64,000 nt of DNA from Sweltsa coloradensis (Eukaryota > Arthropoda > Insecta > Plecoptera > Chloroperlidae): the NCBI GenBank assembly GCA_024449915.1, contig JAMZAV010000167.1, positions 1,302,001-1,366,000 on the forward strand, written 5' to 3'. This document shows, piece by piece, positions 44,121 through 55,739 of the stretch. The number at the start of each line of letters is the position of its first letter. The stretch's first letter is position 1. The translations under genes were made by a program, and so were the position numbers. The notes under the pieces are model-generated. The model did not search any database, was not told the origin of the DNA, and saw only the letters and a program-made list of their open reading frames with translations.

Positions 44121-44939
44121 CAGTGCCCCAGTACTTACATCTTCCTAAAGAGCAACGGAATGTGACTGTGTGTGTGTGAGTGTGACGATTCTGGACAGAT
44201 CCAAAGTTGAATGAAAATAAAAGACAAATTTGTAATAAAATTGCCCACCAGGCCTATACATTTGTAACAACCAATTGCTACCAGTTTCGTTTAATTGGTG
44301 GAAAATGTAAACCGAACGATTTCTCAACAAAATGACCAAATTTATTTATAAAAACTTTTAAAAAATCTACCTGTGAACGAGCACCAACTTTAGTCAACAC
44401 TCAACAGTTATAAATGGGAGAGAAAAATAGAAAATCATCAACTATTTTTGTTACAAATATCAAATGATTACTGAATCGTTTCGACAAATGATATTTTGAG
44501 AAGATTAATTTCATCGTTTTGATCTGTGAGGTGGGTAGGAAAAATTATGGTTTATAGAACCTTGCACTATATATTTTTTTTCATCGATGTCGATGAAGAA
44601 GAAAAACAGCAAGAATGCTCGAGCTTGTTACAGTTAAGTTTGAGTTTCTTGGACTCGTGATCACTGATGTAAATGAGGCGAGGTGAACGACAGAAGCAAC
44701 CGATGTTTTTTTGGAGAAAGGTGTCTTCCAGATCGTTTGCAAAAATAAAGTCGTACTTCGAATGTGCAAAGTGGAATGTAGCTAGGCTTCAACGGAAAAC
44801 TCTGGTAAGTGAGTGTAGGGGAACTTGCGCGCTCTGCCCTAGATCCTGTCTTCGTGATCTTCCAGTGACGATCGTGACAGAGAGACCGCGCGCCACTAAC
44901 ACGACTCTACGATCACACTCTAGAGACAAACTGAGACTA

Positions 44940-44990
44940 ACTCGTTGCCCAAGTCTCGAACCCGGGGCCGCGTGCCACAAGTACGACCAT
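44940..44990 (-). repeat. tRNA-like box B, minus strand
   Basis: CCCCGGGTTCGAGACTTGGG is a strong box B-type T arm. No clear box A was found upstream. Probably an old SINE remnant. Confidence 0.3.
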
Positions 44991-45050
44991 GATCAAACTA
45001 TACGTTAGCTTTGACATCAACTTCATCCCAAAAATTAAAATTAAACCATA

Positions 45051-45228
45051 AAACCCTGTGAGCGGACTGCTGGCTGGGGATCGGTCTCAAATCTCGTCCA
45101 TGTATATTGATCGTCGCTTGGGTCAATGTACAACGAAGAGGTCTCTCCCCAACTCAAGCGACGATCAATATACATGGACGAGATTTGGGACCGAGTCCCA
45201 GCCAGCACAGTTCACTGAAAGGGTTTCA
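45051..45228. repeat. 178-bp palindromic element (long inverted repeat)
   Basis: The 28-bp core CTCGTCCATGTATATTGATC... to GCTTG (45093-45120) is perfectly inverted at 45155-45182. Pairing continues outward through GCTGGCTGGG and AAACCC with scattered mismatches, giving arms near 70 bp and a loop near 35 bp. CATAA lies on each side, a possible 5-bp target duplication. A foldback MITE is the likely identity. Confidence 0.75.
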
Positions 45229-45779
45229 TAATAATGTTAATTTTTGGAATGGAGCTTATATGGTCAAATCTAGCTGCATAGATGACGCATGCTGATCAAT
45301 GTTATTTAGTGCGTTGAAGTTGTTAACTGTCACTTTAGATTTATTTTAGCTGGGTACCGAACACAGAACCCTGGCAAAGTGGCAACGACGCGGTTATACT
45401 ATAATGATAGTACACGTGAACGCTTATTTGCACGAGTTACATCTTGTACCATAGTACCACGCACTAACATTAATGAGCCAAATCTAAAATGAGTTCAAGG
45501 TAACTTTTGTTTAGCTTGTTGACGCCTTTTTATTCTTCTTTATAAACATTCAGGAACATAGTCCTTCATTATATAAGTATGACGTGTTCTAACGCTCATG
45601 GCACACCACGAAGAGAAATAGGTAAGATAGAACGCGAATCTCGAAGGATCTAAATTCAAATCACGTATAAGCATGTATGAAAGAAGATTCACGTTCGGTG
45701 GTTTCTTCTGCGAAAGTTTGTTTATTCCCTGATTTGCTGTTCCTGATTTTTGGCAAACCTCTTTTCGTTTGAGTGGGAT

Positions 45780-46082
45780 CGTCTAATAAATCAATTTTCT
45801 TTTCTTTTAGATTTTCTTTTTTAATTTTAATTTTCTTTTATTTTATTGTCTTTTTTCTTTTCTCTATTTTTCTTTTCTTTACATTTTTTCTTTTTTATAT
45901 TTGGTTAATTAATTTCATTTAATATCCATTTTGAATTTGTTACCAAAATGTTTGTGTTATCAATACATTGTTGTTATAAATATCATACTCTTTTAAACTT
46001 TACTAACTTTTAGTTCATTGTTGTGTCTGCATTTATGTCAATAGATTTATTTAGTTTAGGATAGACGAAATAAATAAATGCG
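45780..46082 (+). repeat. Retrotransposon 3' tail-like repeat, copy 1
   Basis: Blocks ATTTAATATCCATTTTGAAT, TTTGTTACCAAAAT, TTGTTGT, TGTGTCTGCATTTATGT, TAGATTTATTTAGTT and a GACGAAATAAATAAAT end match 61680-61925 in order. The AAATAAATAAA terminus suggests the 3' end of a non-LTR element. Confidence 0.5.
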
Positions 46083-46089
46083 TAATTTA

Positions 46090-48430
46090 TCATTATGAGA
46101 GTTGCCAGAATGATGTTCCATTTTACAGACGTGTGCCGAGTGCCTTGCACACTCCGATTTATCTAACGCCTGGTTATGCGATTTGTTTATATGAAAGTTA
46201 CGGTGTACCATTTAGTGAGTATGCTATTAAAAAATTTGTTCTCTTCAATAAATTTGGTGTAGTAATGAATTTGAGGTATCACATTTTTGTGCTAGAGAAA
46301 TGAAAAATCTCCCAACAGCCATGAGAAAGAATCTTGTCAAAAAAATTACTTCGTTTTGTTCATTATAATAATATGGCGACTGTCACATGGGCATGATGAA
46401 GACAAGTCCTCAACGATACTAGACTATCCCGTCGTTTGAGAAACATGAATCTATATTGTCGGATCGTATTTCCACGATATAGAATACATTAACCACATCG
46501 AGAACCAAATTTGTAAGTGATCTGGTTATCGGTCAATGCCTGTCGTGAGATGTTACAGAACATTTCATAAGAAAACCATCTCGCTTGTAGACTCAATCGC
46601 TCGCATTCTTTGACCAGAAATACACTTGTTACATATTGTGAAGTTATAAATAACTGTCACTGATGTTGGATAATTCTAGGAAAAATCGAAGAAACAACCG
46701 CTAAGTTGCGCAAACGACCACACCCGCTACAAGAAGACAGAAAGAGAGAGAAAGTCGTTTGTCCGGAAGCCCCCCCCCCCTGCCCCTCACTCAACACCCC
46801 CTCAATGTGGCAGTACTCGTTTAAATACCAATATCGTCTTTCTTTTCCTCCATATACATGATAAAGTTGACGACCTTTGCTATAATCTCCCCCATCACAG
46901 AACGTATCTAGAGCCTAATAACCACTCACTGGTATTATCAGATGTATTCTATGTAATTTACGACCATCATGGCATGCTTCTTGCAACATGTTCTTTGAGT
47001 ATTAGTGTTGAAATTATTATATCAAGTTATAATATCAAAAATATTGTATTTTTATTGCATTGAAGTCTCGTATAAAAGAATAGCTCTAAAGTATTAAAAC
47101 CATCTGCAATCCAATAAACTGCTATAATAACATTATTCATATTTATCATAGTTTTGTATTCCAGTTGAATAAATAAGAAGTTAAGAAGAGCATTCGCTTA
47201 TAAGCTTCAACGCTTTATTTGCATACAGTCGCGTAAATTACATTTTTAAACGTATTGATCAACACTGAAAGGCTTGAAACTGCATGGGCGTCCACTGTGG
47301 AGTATATAGGTGTTTCCGCCAGTACCATTAAAGCATACATTAATTATAAAAAAAAAAATGGATTAATTTGTATTTAGAATCTACTTACTCATTTACAATC
47401 GTCAGTAGGTAATCATAATCTACCTTGAGAAATCCAAATATTGAAGATATGTATTATTTTAGCCTAATATTAAATGGTTTAACTTCTGCTTTCTTTGATC
47501 GTGGTTCATGTTTTTAAAATTAAATGTAATACAAATTTGTAAGATATTAACTAATACTGAAACGTTGAAATTAAAAAATAAATTCAAACGCGTATTTAGA
47601 ATCTAGGTGCCTAATTTAAGATTTCTGCAAAAGTTGTTTAAACACTAATTTGCTGGTCCATAAAGGCTGCAATGGGTATATCTTCCATTCATCCGTTTGG
47701 CGATCCAGAATCACCACTTTATTGATACATTTAAATATTTGGGATAAACTCCACATAAATTCAGCAGTTATGAGAGCTCTACAACGATCTGTTTGGGTCA
47801 ATTTGGTGAACAAAAATAATCCAACTATGGATCAGTATTTAATCGAGTGTTGTTCTGAACAAATTCAGAATAATAAGTACTATATTTGCTATTTAATTAG
47901 ACACATACTAATTAAAGATCAATCTATTGCTCGTAATCTTGATTTGTTTACATATTTAAATGCATGTTCAGTATATTCCAGGTTGTATGACAAAATAAAT
48001 TAATAGCTACAATCCAATTATATTGTAAGCCACATCCACCATAAGAAATTAAAACTTGAGTTGAATGAATATGTTTGCAACACAAACATGAAGTATAAAC
48101 CAATTATAAGCGAGATGAGCCTTGGAATCGCGTGGATCGCATGTTTGTCTTGAGTAGTCACCCATTCAAACATGAGATGTTATTATTTATTGATTTATTG
48201 TTACTGTACTTAAAGAATAGAACCAAATTCACGTTATAAACACTTTATTGTTGCTTTTAATCGAACATAGTGGGGATACGTCGATTCCTTTAAAGCCAAT
48301 AACCTTTTCCCCATAGAGAAATAAAGCAGGCTTTTCCCCGGCTAACTCATCATCATACTATCTGCTTATAATGATTATGTTGCTAAAAGAATCCAGCGGA
48401 CATATTTGGTGTAAGGGAAATTGATTTATT
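46090..48430. other. Gene desert, AT-rich
   Basis: It contains a poly-C/C-rich run near 46769-46790 and no recognised gene. The 117-codon plus frame at 47650-48003 has no motif and low-complexity composition. Confidence 0.4.
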
Positions 48431-48435
48431 CCTAA

Positions 48436-49081
48436 CTAGGAAAACGCTTAAGTCCCGCCGCGTTGTTGGATGAGCGTATATGGTGCATTGAGCTGCCATG
48501 TGTTACGCGGATTTTCTGTTGTTCTGTGAAAAATTCATTACTTAGTCGAAGATTTTTTTTTAATTAAATTAAATTAAATAAAAATTCACTTAATTTTTTT
48601 AATTAAACTAAATTAAATAAAAAAATAACTTAATTTTTTAATTAATCGTAATTTTTAAAAAAGAAAAAAATCGTAAAATTGCAATTTTCATAAGAAATAA
48701 TTATTCGATTGCGCTCAAATTTAACACGAATATATTAATTCATGAAATAAAGGTTCTGTGAAAAAATCATTACAATCGGATAAAGCATGTAGGTGTTATA
48801 AGTCGAAGAAATTTTGTAAAAATCGAAAAAAATCGTAAAATTGCGTTTTTTATGAGAAAAAATTTCCCGATTGCGCTCAAAAACGTGGCAGTTCTAAGTT
48901 CAGAGATTTCGAAGGCCTCCATAAAATTTCATCGCAATCGGAGTATCGGTTTAGCCGGAATCGTGTTAACAAACACACAAAAATACAAAAAAAAAAAAAA
49001 AAAAGAAAAAAAAACATTCCGGATTTTTTTCTCCAGTGTAGTGAAATGGAATCTTCGCTTCGCTCGCTACGCTCATCCAAT
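48436..49081 (-). mobile_element. Helentron-derived non-autonomous element (copy 6)
   Basis: It opens CTAGGAAAACGCTTAAGTCC, preceded by A. CCGCGTTGTTGGATGAGCG follows. It closes CTTCGCTCGCTACGCTCATC CAA. Subterminal TTGGATGAGCG and CGCTCATCCAA are inverted repeats. The hairpin AACGC/GCGTT appears on the minus strand near the CTAG end. The interior matches copy 4 inverted, with AT-rich internal repeats and a 17-base poly-A run near 48988. Confidence 0.75.
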
Positions 49082-49089
49082 GACAACAG

Positions 49090-52000
49090 CGTGTCCTAAA
49101 GAAAATGGCATGCCCATTATCCCATCATATGACCAAACTTTCTGGAATAATATTGCATCTAAAAAAAAGCAGTCGGGTCGTAAATTGCAGGGTACTGTCA
49201 GAGCGTTTTAGGGATTAATTAGTTTTCCTAACGCTAACAAGGCCACCTGAAAAATTGTCAATTCCCCGCGACAGGCTACATACGTTCCTCCATAAATACA
49301 TACGCAACCTGGATTCATGCGCATTATTTTTAAGTCCTAGACTGCTGGTATTTCAGGTAGGCATTTAAAAGAATCTCGTTCTATGGACCAAGTAAACATA
49401 AGGAATGCACAAATTAATCAGCCGTAGAAACCACATATTTCCACGAAAATTTATCTTCACACCATTGTTTCATACAACATGATTGTTTGAACCAAAAAAT
49501 AAATGTAAGTATTTTTAGTAAGAAGACCATATTATTTCCCACTCCCATATATTTTGTTAATAATTTTACATACGAATTTATTACGGGTATTCAATGAGAT
49601 ATATGAGTGTGTGTGCTTATATAAGCATGGGCTATGGGGGGGGCCATATGGGCCAAAGACCTAAAATTGTTTAAATTTTCCAAAGCACAAATGTTCATAT
49701 AAAAAGTATACGGTGTATGTCTAATTACCGGTGGCTAAAACTGTGACACGCGCCGCAAACAGAGTGATGTGAATTTTTTATTTGTGATTTACGACTCGCG
49801 TGTCTTAAACGTTGAATTCAACCTTGAGGACTACTCGTTTAATCTTTAGAAAGAAGAGATGCAGCGAAAGGAGCTCTAAGTATACCTAAAATGCCTTAGG
49901 ACAAAACTCATGATGGATCCATTTCGCGACTTTCTTAAATTCCAAACGAGATTTTTTGTACGATTCATTACAGTATAATTAGTTTTTTTAATTAATATTT
50001 CAACTACCGAATGATTCCACATGAATGGCCGTCTATATGAATGATAACTAGCGGTGTATGTTACCTCACCCGCACTTTGTTTTCTCTGCAAAACGTTTTA
50101 CTATCACCGCGGGCGGTATACTTTAATTGGTCTTGTATCTTTACATCACAGTGTACAGACCCAAGAAATAGAGGTTTGCGGTCGGCGTTTGTTTGAATAT
50201 TTTCGCGGTTATCTGTATCGACGCTAGCGGCCGGCTGGTGAAAGTGGTCGCCTTCTAGATGTGTCAGACCAGACTAGCCACGCACCGCCTCCGTGATACG
50301 GTTGTTGCACCGGCCGCGGGAGAAATCGCGTCATCAATGATGCATGAGACTCGCTGTCAATTATTAATCTGATATGTTGTGTGGGAGATAAATATTTACC
50401 TTTATTATAGAAAATGTTGCTCTATATAGATAAACAACTATGGGTAGAGCGTTGACCGGTCGCATTCTATGCGTGACTTCAGGTATGTCTGGTGAGAGGG
50501 ATATGCACTCGTGAACATCCGTCTTATTTATCTGTGTATTGTGTATCGTATACTTGATTGTGATTACGTCTAAGTGACGTATTATTCTACTGAATAAATA
50601 CAAACATATTGTAAATATAATAAAGTTATTTACAAGAAATGAACACTAAAAAAAGCACTAAATCTGAAATTCTATGTATGTTTACTCTTAAGTCATTAGC
50701 CCAAAAGAAATAATAATTATACAATTTTATTCTTCTTTTCAAAAAATCGTTTACACTTTTCCTAACTGTGCATATGCCACCGTAGATTTGGTGTTTCTTA
50801 TACAATAGCAACGTATATTATGTTGTTTTTCCGACACTGTGTTATGGGCCTCGCTCTAATCTTGCTTCCAGAATGTGTATAGGGCCTGCCTTTTGTTGTC
50901 AAAATGTATGCCTTACATATTGGAAATAGAAACATAATCGTATTCACATCATGAGTTTTTCTATCAAGGTTTTGCCACGAATACCATTAAAAAATTTGAC
51001 GGGTTTATGTTATTTTAAAACCTTAGAATTTGTTTAGACTAAATGTTTTGAGATCGAGGTAGGTAACCGACCGATCGTCAAAGCAACTCCAAGAATCGCA
51101 CCCAAGACATCAGCAAGTAACAGGTAGGATTTTATACATAAGCTATAGCTAGCTATAGAGGCAGTTATTTACGGTGTCATCGTTGGCTTTATACGTAATG
51201 TATTACTGTACAGAACATGACGGTAAATTCAATGTTGATAGGATTAGCTCTGCCTTTATCGAACCCAGGTGACAACACTGCTACTATGGCGTCAAATATA
51301 CTGCAATAATACTTAAAATTTGAATAATAATTTATAAATTTATAAGTTCAGTCATGGGGGTGAGAATCCTGGCATGTGAAAGGTACTAAACTCGGGGATG
51401 TCGTCAAAGCTATGTTTAATACGATGACATTCTGAGCATGCATTGCTTAAGGACTACCGCAGTGTTTTATGCATATTTACATTAGTATTCATGTAGCTAA
51501 CCGCGTATGCAGAGCTTCTTCAAAGTGCAGCAGATTTGTTCTGGCCAACAGAAGCGGTTTGTTTGAGGAGGCGACGCAAATGATCGAATGCACGCATGCT
51601 AATGATCCCTTCTCTCTCTCTCTCTCGGAGGTTGGAGCGTCACGAGTATTTGAACGCGTGGCGGTGGCGGGCCACAGAGGTCATCTATTAAGCAAATTAA
51701 ACACGTCTCGAGAACGGTGGGTGCCTGCTGGAGTTTCAAGATCCCATCCAATCACGGAAGACGCACACGCTATACTTCTAATCTAAGACAGAAGTATTTT
51801 ATTGTAATTTTAATGCTGTGAAATTAACATTCTGGTTCATAATTAAACTTCTGTCAAGATGATATGAGAAAAAAGGATGTTTTCATATTATTACGTGCAG
51901 ACCATAATATATATTTTAATGATACAATGTAACGGTGATTATTTTTAATTTGGTTAGTAATATTATTGACCTGAAAAAAAAGCTGATTGGCAGGTGAGTA

Positions 52001-54700
52001 CATTTGAATGTATAGGTGTGACTTTGGGATTGCAACTACGATATATTATTTAACAGTGTTCTATCGTTTTGATCAAAAGAATCTTCAATGTATTACACTT
52101 TTAATTTTAATCAAAGTGATTTATGCAGTGCATACTGCGAGATTCAAAGAGGTTATAAGTAACTGAGACCAACTTATCGTCACTTTTAAATTTTTATAAC
52201 TGAATGGATTTTTTTATGGCATCACACCGGTATGCGATCAAATAGACATTTTTTAAATTTTAATTGCACATAATGGTAAAGCATTATCCTATAGTTGTAA
52301 TGTATATATTTTTAATCCCAAATGGAAACCACAATCAGAAGTTTTTAATGGCTAAAATGGTTCTACATTAGTTTATTTGGGTAGTACTAGTGAAAATATA
52401 AAATTGTAATAATAAATTATCGTCACTGATATCCTATTAATAATGAAGAAATTGGACTAAAAGTATTATTTTAGCGATGAAACTTTAAGTGCAGGTGAGA
52501 TCCAAGAAATCAATACTGTACTAAAAGCTAAAAGTTTGTTGACTATTTGTGTTTACTGAATTATTTTATAAATTTTTAAATCAGAATCTTGTTATATGTG
52601 ACTGGGTTTCAAATTAACAAGTAGTGCGGGTTATGCTTACATTGCATATACTTACGTAGTTCATAATCTGAAAGAAGTATAGCCAGTAATGAATACACAG
52701 TCATAATGTTTATAATGTTAAATCAAACGGATTTCTTGACAAAGTGCAGCGTTTATTTGAGTGCTATAGCACACGTACATGGAGTACTTCGCTTCACTTT
52801 TTGGACAACAATATACAAAAAAGAAGAATATATTTCAATTCCTAAACATCATCAAAGTTGTGTTCAACCTAAAATTGTATACAAAACGTTGTCAATATAC
52901 CAGTTTTGTATTATTATGTTTAAATACATTTTTCTCTTTCATAAACTTACATAATTAATGTATTCGACCTTCCACAATTTGCGCATGCAGCTTATCTGTG
53001 GAACTAGATTGGATTGAATTGAATTGGACACCAATAAGAAAATCCTCCAAAATTATTTGTTAACTGAAGGTTTAATAATGTAGAGCTTCCACCAGACTTA
53101 ACTGTGGGGTGAATTAGATCAGAACACCGTGCAGTAATCTGCCGCGATCTCTACGGAACACAGAATATGCTCACTGGCCGCCACGTTTAGTACTATTTAC
53201 ACGAGGATTTGTGACAGGGGTCATTACTGCTCATGTGAGCACGTTAACACACTGGAAAGTATCTGTCCGTTAAAACTCTTTGCCAGAGAGCCCGCGCCGA
53301 GTACATTAGCATTAATTACTGATTTATTTAATGATATAACTTACCGGTGTAGTGATCGCTACAAGAGTGGTAATCTAATATGTATCAGCACCAGCACAGA
53401 AATAACTGACAGCGGTATTTGGATTGTTTAAATGTTGCATATTATAAGGCCCTCCGTATATGATGTAACTACCAGAGTATTGCTCTATGTTTTGTATACG
53501 TACTTATAATTTTATAAATGTATGATCACTCACTTGATCACTACAGGACTACAAAGATAATGTTAACTATTTTACTTGGAATCAAATTCAAATTCAATTT
53601 CTTCAACATTCTCTTAAATAATTCTAAATGAGTATTATTTTAAACAAATTCAAGAATAGAAATTAATGTTGTATTATAATGTTGGAACAAAGTGTAGTAA
53701 TACTATATGTAATGTGTTTTTATTTTCGACTGGGAAAAGATAACAGAGTTTCGTGCACGGCATGTTGCCACGTTGCTATTACAGATACATAAAACAAAAT
53801 GCTCGGGTTATAATCCAAGGTTAATCATGATTATGGAAGATGTTTAGTTCAACTTAGATCAATAACTGTAGTAATATAACATATGCTAACGTTTTACTCT
53901 TAAAGAAAAGGATTGTAACAACCATTGGCCATCCATTGTTTGTAGTTTGCATTTTATAGGATAATATTTTCCAATATATTTCGTATAGGCCTGCTTGATA
54001 CAATTTTATGTAACCTTTGTGCATCTTTCGATAGCTTTTCATTTATAATGAGCTACAAATTCCAGTGATGCCAGACCGCTGCCGTCGTGTCAGTGATTGA
54101 ATCCTTATGTAAATCAAGCTGTGATTGACAGGTCATGTATTCGTGTAGAGTTTTTCAGGCTGGCTACTTTGTTTCAGTTTGTACTGCTAATAAAATCATC
54201 ACTGTTCTCGGTTAATGTCCCTTGTGAGGAATAAGTTGTGACATCAAGTTTATCTATGCAGTCAGTCTTTCAATGGGAACATGACCACGTTAGGTTGAAG
54301 TTGAAGTCTCATTACCACGCGATTCTCGGATTACATTTTGAATTAGTTTATCGAACTGTTTATGCTTTTGAATATCAAAGCAATTGTAAGATAATTTAGA
54401 GTACTGTACCGTTTACTACATTATATGTTAAACTTCTCGTCAAGTTGTATTTTAAATTAATCATGTTTACTTTTACATAATTGAGGTGTAGGCGAAATTT
54501 AAAATTTAAAACATCAAATAAATTAAACGGATATTTTTACGGATGTATTCTAGCTGAACAGACAGCCATGGATAACCAAAAATAATTATCACTCATATTT
54601 GATTGTTTACTTATTATGTACATTAAAATTTCTCTAACGCAATGTACAATATATTGTTGGGTAAGTGCAAAATATAGCATAATTTAATATACCTAAAGTG
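49090..54700. other. Gene desert, AT-rich
   Basis: No gene or repeat family was recognised. There is a GC-richer patch at 50170-50340 with a GCGGCCGGC core, and a short (CT)n tract near 51608-51627. Confidence 0.45.
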
Positions 54701-54718
54701 AAAAATTAAATAACTTAC

Positions 54719-54829
54719 CAGTTTACTTCCGTTTTTCTGTTTGTTCCATTGAAGAACCCTTGGCAGCTACACTAGCGATTCCGCGGGAAGGTGTGGAACT
54801 TGATTTGTTAATGAGAAGTCCTCGTCTTC
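54719..54829 (-). CDS. Candidate internal exon with near-terminal stop, product not recognised
   Basis: A 111-bp block on the minus strand has acceptor ATATTTTACAG and donor ACTGGTAAGTTA, the latter matching consensus. One frame is open for 34 codons from the acceptor (RRGLLINKSSSTPSRG...), Ser/Lys-rich and ending MEQTEKRK before a TAA seven bases from the donor. The exon length is a multiple of three, and the other two frames contain stops earlier. This looks like an alternative exon that would give a short new C-terminus. No family is recognised. AT-rich intron-like DNA surrounds it. Confidence 0.35.
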
Positions 54830-55429
54830 CTGTAAAATATGTTTTACTGTTGTTATATTCCATCGCATACGTTCTTTCTACTTGGTGTCAGTTTCTCATT
54901 GAAATATCCCCACGGGTATATTAACGTTTATTAACACATGTGTATAGCCTACTCACAAAAGACGAAATATGTTTGAAAATATATCATATGGACATTTTAT
55001 GACTATTTTCTTATAATATTCCCGTCTCCAATGCCATGCGATAATAGACGGCATGCCCTTGTCATTACTGAACTGCTTTACATTTAAGAATCTAACTACT
55101 ATACATCGTTTTAATAACATCTTCGTGTAAACGTATGCTCGTTACATGAGTAAACTACACATTATTACTATCAGTAATGGTAGCTTCCAACCAATATCCA
55201 GCCGTAACTAACTTGAATGGTTATTTCCAATTGTGATATTTACAAGTTTTAGATGTACACACATTTCTCCCGTATAACAAGAACTAATAAGAAGATCGTG
55301 AAAAAGTCAACTGCGTTTGAATTTACGACGTAAAGGTAGTTTAGAACTTTCATATTATATTATTACTTGAGTGGATGTTAGAAATCGGTCGCCACAAACT
55401 CATATTATGTTCAAAAAATGTGCTTGTAT

Positions 55430-55735
55430 CAGTGAGCGATTCTCTGCTATAAGCATCACGTTTCTGTCCCTGTGTCTGTCCGTCCGTCCGTGCGCGTGTA
55501 AAGTCACACGATAAAGACCGAACACGACCTTCGATTCACATAGATTTTGTATTCACATTGCTTTTAATATGGGTGATCCAGAATGTTTTGGTGACCCTTG
55601 GCGTCAAGGGGACGGGGCTAACTTATTTTAATGGGACATTTATTCCGTACCCGGCACCTCCACCAAAGATTTTAAAGAACGATACTGTTTTATTTGTGTA
55701 CTCTTCTTCGACAATCTAAAAAAATCAATGTTTAA
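55430..55735 (+). repeat. Four-copy dispersed family, copy 2
   Basis: ATAAGCATCACGTTTCTGTC, TCCGTCCGTCCGTGCG, ACACGACCTTCGATTCACAT, CCTTGGCGTCAAGGGGACGG and GGCACCTCCACCAAAGATTT follow in order, and all recur in the 59905 and 62020 copies. No coding frame and no tRNA head are present. Its length near 300 bp suggests a SINE- or MITE-sized element. Confidence 0.7.
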
Positions 55736-55739
55736 ATGT

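Noticed and set aside
43834..44121. 95-codon minus-strand frame with LWLLQVP-type repeats
   Set aside because: It is produced by the stop-free 31-bp minisatellite. The other strand is open too.
44581..44805. Exon ending at the CTCTGGTAAGTGAG donor near 44801
   Set aside because: The donor is good, but frames upstream are broken on both strands and no acceptor with a matching open frame was found.
48852..49211. 119-codon plus-strand frame
   Set aside because: It lies in a Helentron-derived element and runs through its poly-A tract; the lysine run is homopolymer-encoded.
53340..53390. Minus-strand exon ending CACCGGTAAGTTA
   Set aside because: The nearest acceptor would leave a 14-base exon; support is too thin.
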